A DNA stretch of 64,000 bases from RGIG5299 sp045588575 (GTDB lineage Bacteria; Bacillota; Clostridia; Oscillospirales; RGIG5299). Position numbers and translations under genes: made by a program. How positions within the stretch are numbered: position 1 is the stretch's first letter; every line of letters begins with the position of its first letter. The DNA lies in the NCBI GenBank assembly GCA_045588575.1, contig JAZNEJ010000012.1:1-64000 (forward strand), given 5' to 3'. The notes under the pieces were generated by a model. That model made no database searches. It was given only the letters and a program-made list of their open reading frames with translations, and had not been told where the DNA came from. Below, piece after piece: positions 59,950 to 64,000 of this stretch.

Positions 59950-59986
59950 TTTAATCTCTCCAAAAACAAATTGTGCAAATTATAAA

Positions 59987-60253
59987 TTATTTTTTATCCT
60001 CAGTTGAGCTTTTTCCGTAAAGATTAAAACGGAAAAGTCTGGTCATATCTTCCTGAAGCTCACATTCAATTTGAGCGTTGGCGATTTTTCCGCCCTCAAT
60101 AAGCTTAGTAATGCCGATAATACGGCAAAGAGCTGATTTGAGATTTATTTTATCTCCGTCGGGCGAGGTGAGATAAACTTCTCCCTTGCAGTTATCAAGC
60201 TCCTGAACAAACTCGCTTACGTTTACATTGTGAAGGTCTACTCTTTTAGGCAT
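59987..60253 (-). CDS. HPr-like small protein without the phosphorylated histidine
   Basis: This 88-residue protein resembles the HPr fold: EFVQELDNCKGEVYLTSPDGDKINLKSALCRIIGI mirrors the central strand and the NLKSxLG segment around the regulatory serine of HPr. The N-terminal active-site His is not seen in the expected place; His8 lies in a different context. It may be a regulatory HPr/Crh-like protein for the adjacent capsule genes. It sits between the ATP-grasp and kinase genes, 37 bp before the latter, with AGGAGG-like Shine-Dalgarno. The fold assignment is by eye. Confidence 0.6.
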   Translation of the reverse strand: MPKRVDLHNVNVSEFVQELDNCKGEVYLTSPDGDKINLKSALCRIIGITKLIEGGKIANAQIECELQEDMTRLFRFNLYGKSSTEDKK

Positions 60254-60297
60254 TTTAATTTCCTCCGATTTATATTGTTATTTTTTTATTTTTTAAA

Positions 60298-61314
60298 TTA
60301 TGCCGTAAGGCGTTTTATAATTTCTTTATATTCTTTATACATTCCTGTTTTTCCGTCCATTTCATAGGGCATTTGAATTATGTCGTGCCCCGGAAAAGGA
60401 TTTCCCTCTATTAAAAGAGGACCGTTTTCGGTTATTGAAACGTCCCAACCAACGTAGCCAATCTCGGGAATTTCCTTTGCGGCCTCCAAAACCATTTCAA
60501 CGGATTCTTTCCAGAAAGGAATTTGGAAACCTTTTATTTGCTTATTTGTGTTAGGATGAACCTCAAAAAGCTGTTGATTTTTATCAAAGGCAACGTGAGT
60601 GAGCTTTCCGGTTTTAACGTCAACGGGAGCAGCCATTCCGCCGTTATTCAAGTTGTCTACAATAAAATCACCGTTTCCGATTCTTATAGCTGCATAAAAA
60701 ATTTCACTTTTTCCGTTTGCGCTTAAAGTTACCACTCTTACCGTGTTAACCGATGCGGGATTTAAGCTTGCCATTTCGCTGTGCTGTTTTATTACGTCTT
60801 CCGCTATGTGAATTTTTTCTTTCTTAATAAAATCGTAAAGTTCTTTTACGCTGCCGTAATCTTTAAGCTTAAGCTTTTCTACTCCTCTGCCGCAACAGTC
60901 ATCGGCAGGTTTTACCATTATTTCATCTTTGCCCTCTATGAACTTTTCAAACTCCGAAAAATCCGTTTTTGCCATATCTAAGCACTTTCTGCCAAGATAT
61001 TTTTCAAATTTAATATTGAAATCGCGCTTATCGTCAAAAAAATGAACGAAATCTTTATTATTTCTTTCCCCGACAATTGCGTTATTTACTCCTCTTGTTA
61101 TAAAGGTGCCGCGATATTTTTCTTCAATATTGTAAAACTCAATGAGTTTATAATCCATATAACCTGCGCCGTATTTTAAGCCGCAATGAATCATATCGAA
61201 AAACAAAAAGATTTTGCTTTTTCCTGTTTTTTCGGAAAGCTCGGATATTGTATTAAAAAAAGCCTTGTAATTAAAATCAAAAATCCGCATAAAAAGGTAC
61301 TTGATTTTTTTCAT
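60298..61314 (-). CDS. Sugar-transfer-associated ATP-grasp enzyme
   Basis: This 338-residue ATP-grasp protein is of the kind found in polysaccharide clusters (PF14397 type). The ATP-binding part includes IMVKPADDCCGRGVEKL and ASLNPASVNTVRVVTL; the metal-ligand end has GYVGWDVSITENGPLLIEGNPFPGHD. It would ligate an amino acid or other carboxylate to a sugar or lipid intermediate; the exact substrates are unknown. It has its own promoter within the end of the M50 gene and is first in the capsule part of the strand. Confidence 0.85.
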   Translation of the reverse strand: MKKIKYLFMRIFDFNYKAFFNTISELSEKTGKSKIFLFFDMIHCGLKYGAGYMDYKLIEFYNIEEKYRGTFITRGVNNAIVGERNNKDFVHFFDDKRDFNIKFEKYLGRKCLDMAKTDFSEFEKFIEGKDEIMVKPADDCCGRGVEKLKLKDYGSVKELYDFIKKEKIHIAEDVIKQHSEMASLNPASVNTVRVVTLSANGKSEIFYAAIRIGNGDFIVDNLNNGGMAAPVDVKTGKLTHVAFDKNQQLFEVHPNTNKQIKGFQIPFWKESVEMVLEAAKEIPEIGYVGWDVSITENGPLLIEGNPFPGHDIIQMPYEMDGKTGMYKEYKEIIKRLTA

Positions 61315-61347
61315 ATATATATTTCCTTTTTTTAATTATACATATCA

Positions 61348-61376
61348 AGTATAACATACTATTTTGCATTTTGCAA
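61348..61376 (-). promoter_or_regulatory. Sigma-A promoter of the capsule cluster
   Basis: TTGCAA (61376-61371) and TATACT (61353-61348) on the minus strand are 17 bp apart, 34 bp upstream of the ATP-grasp start and overlapping the end of the M50 gene. Confidence 0.75.
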
Positions 61377-61988
61377 CTCATTATTGTCTTTTTGAAGAAT
61401 TTTATCTCTTAAAAGAGAAATGAGAAAAAATACCGACAAAAATATGAGAGAAAAATTATTTTTACTCCGAATAAGTATGAAAACACCAAAGGCAAAAATA
61501 AATAAAAGCGTTATCAGTGTAATAACGTCGCTCCAAAATGTTGCTCTTTCTTCATAAAGTTTAAACATAAGAAACGCTCTTAACATTTGTCCTCCGTCAA
61601 GCGGCATTGCCGGAAGCAAATTGACCGCCGCTAATAAAAAATTGGACGCCATAACAAAACTGATATAGGGAACGGTAAAAAAACAGTTTATAACAAAGCA
61701 AACAACCCAAACCAAGATATTAGCCACAGGACCTGCAAATGCCGTTAAAAACTCACCTTTATAGCTCATTTTGGAAAAATTCATATCAATTCTCATCCCA
61801 AAAGGAAGTATATAAAGCTTTTCAGCTTTACCTTTTAAAAATCTTCCGCATACCAAATGTCCCGTTTCGTGAATTAAGGCAGATGCGTATATTATTAAAG
61901 TGTTCTCTACTCCTTCTAAACAGCAGAACAAAACAAACGGGACTAAAAAAAACGGATTAACCTTTATTTTAAGTTTATCAGTCGGCAT
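61359..61988 (-). CDS. SpoIVFB-like M50 site-2 protease
   Basis: This 209-residue polytopic intramembrane zinc metalloprotease has HETGH at residues 40-44 and the third ligand in AMPLDGGQ. Size and the five to six helices match SpoIVFB, the protease that activates pro-sigma K late in sporulation. It overlaps an M23-domain gene by 11 bp, recalling the spoIVFA-spoIVFB pair. Confidence 0.8.
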   Translation of the reverse strand: MPTDKLKIKVNPFFLVPFVLFCCLEGVENTLIIYASALIHETGHLVCGRFLKGKAEKLYILPFGMRIDMNFSKMSYKGEFLTAFAGPVANILVWVVCFVINCFFTVPYISFVMASNFLLAAVNLLPAMPLDGGQMLRAFLMFKLYEERATFWSDVITLITLLFIFAFGVFILIRSKNNFSLIFLSVFFLISLLRDKILQKDNNELQNAK

Positions 61989-62910
61989 TGTAAGGTCTGT
62001 AATTAAAATAATTAAGCGGATCTAAATAAACACCGTCTTTTTTCATATGGAAATGAAGATGAGTGCCCGTTGACTGTCCCGTGTTGCCCACATGCCCTAT
62101 TATTTGGCCGTTTTCAACTATATCTCCCGTCTTAACGGTTTGGTCTTTTAAATGACAATAGCAGCTTGTAAATCCGTTTTCGTGCTCTAAAATCACGTAA
62201 TTTCCGCTTATTTTATCACTCGACGCTTTCTTTACTTTTCCGCTCATTACAGCATAAACGTCCGTTCCCTGCTTAACTCCTCCCAAATCAATTCCCGTGT
62301 GAAAGTTTTGTTTATTGGTTACAGGGTTAATTCTAATGCCCATTACGTCGGTTAAATTTGCCGTTTTTAACGGTCTTGAAGGTTGTTCCGGCAACTCTAT
62401 TTTAATAAGAGTGTATTTGGGAACTTTAATTGTCAAAGTATTTTCGTCTGCCTCGGTTTCCGCAATTTCTTCTTTTATATCTACGTCGTAAAGAAGTCCG
62501 TTTGAACCGAAAACCGCCAAAGCGGCCTCTTTTTCTTCTGTAATTTCAAAATCCTCTTTAAAAGTTTCTTCATTTTCCTCTTTCTTCGTTTCTTCCGAAG
62601 ATTCACTTTCTTTTTCTTCATTTTCATTATTATCTTCTTTTTCTTCCTTGATACCGAAAATTATCGACCAAACGGGGCTTTGCTCCGCTAAATTTTCCAA
62701 ATATTCATTAAACCCTTCTCTGTCTTCGCCGAAATTTCCTATTGTTCCGGTTGTAATTGATTTGTAAAGTTCGTTATCTACCGCACGAAAAGCAAGAAAT
62801 GAAGAAAAAACAAGCGCGCAAACTATAAGTTGAACGGTTATTACTTTTACAAGACCTCCTTTTTTGTTCTCTGCATTTTTATATTTGTTTTTTCCTTTTA
62901 CAATCTTCAT
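61978..62910 (-). CDS. Membrane-anchored M23 (LytM) peptidase, SpoIVFA-like position
   Basis: This 310-residue protein has a basic N-terminus, one transmembrane helix (about 20-42), an acidic Glu/Asn/Lys/Ser-rich spacer and a C-terminal LytM/M23 domain (about 180-305). Zinc ligands appear complete: His and Asp of FHTGIDLGG and the pair in HLHFH. B. subtilis SpoIVFA has a degenerate domain, so this one may retain peptidoglycan endopeptidase activity. Gene order and overlap with the SpoIVFB-like protease suggest a partner in its regulation. A radA gene lies just upstream. Confidence 0.8.
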   Translation of the reverse strand: MKIVKGKNKYKNAENKKGGLVKVITVQLIVCALVFSSFLAFRAVDNELYKSITTGTIGNFGEDREGFNEYLENLAEQSPVWSIIFGIKEEKEDNNENEEKESESSEETKKEENEETFKEDFEITEEKEAALAVFGSNGLLYDVDIKEEIAETEADENTLTIKVPKYTLIKIELPEQPSRPLKTANLTDVMGIRINPVTNKQNFHTGIDLGGVKQGTDVYAVMSGKVKKASSDKISGNYVILEHENGFTSCYCHLKDQTVKTGDIVENGQIIGHVGNTGQSTGTHLHFHMKKDGVYLDPLNYFNYRPYNAD

Positions 62911-62936
62911 TCAGCTTCATCCTTTCAAAAAATAAA

Positions 62937-62965
62937 ATATCCCGTAACAATCTATTACGGGATAT
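62937..62965 (-). terminator. Terminator after radA
   Basis: ATATCCCGTAA pairs with TTACGGGATAT around a seven-base loop. The minus strand continues with a T-rich tail. Confidence 0.88.
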
Positions 62966-62980
62966 CTGTTTTTATGTTAT

Positions 62981-64000
62981 TCAGATGAAAAACCTTATAG
63001 CTTCTCTTATATTTCTCACTTTAATTATCTCCATATCTCCGTAGTTATCGGAAAGACGGCTTCTTGCGGGGATTACCGCTCTTTTAAATCCAAGTCTTTT
63101 TGCTTCGTTAAGGCGCGAATCTATATTTACCGCACCTCTTACCTCTCCCGAAAGACCTACTTCGCCGAGTATTACCGTTTCGTTTCCTATAACGAAATCC
63201 TTATGACACGATGCAAGTGAAAGTACAACCGCCAAATCGGACGAGGTATCTTTAAGCGTCATTCCTCCCGTTACGTTTACGTAAACGTCGGAATCATAAA
63301 ACAAAAGGCCCGCACGCTTTTCCAAAACAGCCATAAGCATACATAAACGGTTATAATCTACGCCCACCGCAGTTCTTCTGGGAGAAGGAAAAACCGATTT
63401 GGAAACAAGCGACTGTATTTCACACATTATGGGACGGCTTCCTTCAAGCAAGCAGCCTATAACGCTACCCGAAACGTCTTTTGAAATGTCTGAAATAAAT
63501 TCTGCCGAAGGATTGGTGATTTCAACAAGACCTTCGTTTCGCATTTCGAAAACGCCTATTTCGTTAGTTGTTCCGTAACGGTTTTTAACCGAGCGAAGCA
63601 AACGATATTGGAATTTATCTTCACCCTCCATATAAAGAACAACGTCCACTGTGTGCTCCAAAATTTTCGGACCTGCAATATTTCCCTCTTTCGTTACGTG
63701 TCCAACCAAAAATATGGGAATATCGTTTTCTTTTGCGGCGCGCATTAAAACGCTCGTGGATTCTCTTATTTGAGAAACGCTTCCCGCCGAGGTTGATGTA
63801 TTTTCAGTGCTCATTGTTTGTATTGAGTCTATTATAACGAGCGAAGGTGATATTTTTTCTATTGCATTTACTATATTTTCGGTGTTGGTTTCCGAAAGCA
63901 CATAAAGTCTTTCCGAGTTTATTCCAAGCCGCTCTGCACGAAGCTTTATTTGAGAAACCGACTCTTCACCGCTTACGTAAAGCATTTTAAAAGGCTCGGC
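62981..64000 (-). CDS. radA: DNA repair protein RadA, C-terminal part (runs off the window)
   Basis: This RecA-related DNA repair protein helps process recombination intermediates. The visible 340 codons include LYVSGEES directly after Walker A (which is missing), Walker B LVIIDSIQTM, the RadA-specific KNRYGTTNEIGVFEM and a C-terminal Lon-like domain (RRTAVGVDYNRLCMLMAVLEKR, NVTGGMTLKDTSSDLAVVLSL, LGEVGLSGEVRGAVN). The frame stays open from the first internal ATG at 63985 to position 64000, so the zinc finger and Walker A lie beyond the window edge. It ends 70 bp before the M23 gene, with a terminator between. Confidence 0.95.
   Translation of the reverse strand, partial: AEPFKMLYVSGEESVSQIKLRAERLGINSERLYVLSETNTENIVNAIEKISPSLVIIDSIQTMSTENTSTSAGSVSQIRESTSVLMRAAKENDIPIFLVGHVTKEGNIAGPKILEHTVDVVLYMEGEDKFQYRLLRSVKNRYGTTNEIGVFEMRNEGLVEITNPSAEFISDISKDVSGSVIGCLLEGSRPIMCEIQSLVSKSVFPSPRRTAVGVDYNRLCMLMAVLEKRAGLLFYDSDVYVNVTGGMTLKDTSSDLAVVLSLASCHKDFVIGNETVILGEVGLSGEVRGAVNIDSRLNEAKRLGFKRAVIPARSRLSDNYGDMEIIKVRNIREAIRFFI

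Overview
The window is an AT-rich chromosomal segment from an anaerobic, spore-lineage member of the Clostridia (Firmicutes), probably a gut-type Oscillospirales or related group. The evidence is a complete spoIIAA-spoIIAB-sigF operon, SpoIIM-, SpoIID-, SpoVB- and SpoIVFA/SpoIVFB-like genes, a SCIFF ranthipeptide locus next to yajC, a lysine (L-box) riboswitch, many lipoproteins with Gram-positive lipoboxes, and vegetative promoters with near-consensus -35 and -10 boxes almost always 17 bp apart. It is mostly core chromosome. No prophage, IS element, CRISPR array or rRNA operon was seen.

Layout. 1-3.6 kb: a DUF4145-like gene, a D-psicose/D-tagatose 3-epimerase, a small lipoprotein and a Gfo/Idh/MocA oxidoreductase. 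3.7-7.6 kb (minus): aspartase, then a polar amino acid ABC transporter whose binding protein has its two halves in swapped order. 7.9-12.7 kb (plus): a FemAB-type transferase and three tandem SGNH-hydrolase lipoprotein paralogues, each with its own promoter and terminator. 12.7-19.3 kb (minus): a 999-residue ATPase-FtsX fusion, an HtrA protease and an OmpR-type two-component system. 19.7-23.1 kb: ychF, a tiny Ser/Lys-rich protein, an S1-domain protein, tRNA-Val and tRNA-Ser, and a membrane-anchored XRE regulator. 23.2-26.3 kb (minus): proC, a SpoIIM-like protein, a Xer-like recombinase lacking several catalytic residues, and a YesL-like protein. 26.4-29.0 kb (minus): yajC, a small membrane protein, the 48-residue SCIFF peptide and its radical-SAM maturase.

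29.0-37.7 kb (minus): a ThrE-type exporter, then purE, purC, purM, purN, purO-type IMP cyclohydrolase, stand-alone AICAR formyltransferase, purD and an ApgM-like mutase. 37.9-44.0 kb (plus): a divergent type IIA topoisomerase pair whose A subunit has a roughly 185-residue charged N-terminal extension, and an M14 peptidase. 44.0-46.4 kb (minus): a large SpoIID-domain protein. 46.5-54.4 kb (plus): a lysine riboswitch, asd, dapA, dapB, an ACT-only protein, an acetyltransferase, a MurT/GatD-like pair lacking the glutaminase residues, and a SpoVB-like flippase. 54.3-64.0 kb (minus): the spoIIA operon, a capsule cluster (CapD, CpsB, CpsCD-like kinase, an HPr-like small protein, ATP-grasp), a SpoIVFA/SpoIVFB-like pair, and radA running off the right edge.

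The most unusual signals are the circularly permuted binding protein, the MurT/GatD-like pair without its glutaminase triad, the Xer-like protein with altered active site beside SpoIIM, the SCIFF cassette with an intergenic hairpin, the extended topoisomerase, and the SGNH triplication. All homology calls were made by eye; no database or structure search was run.
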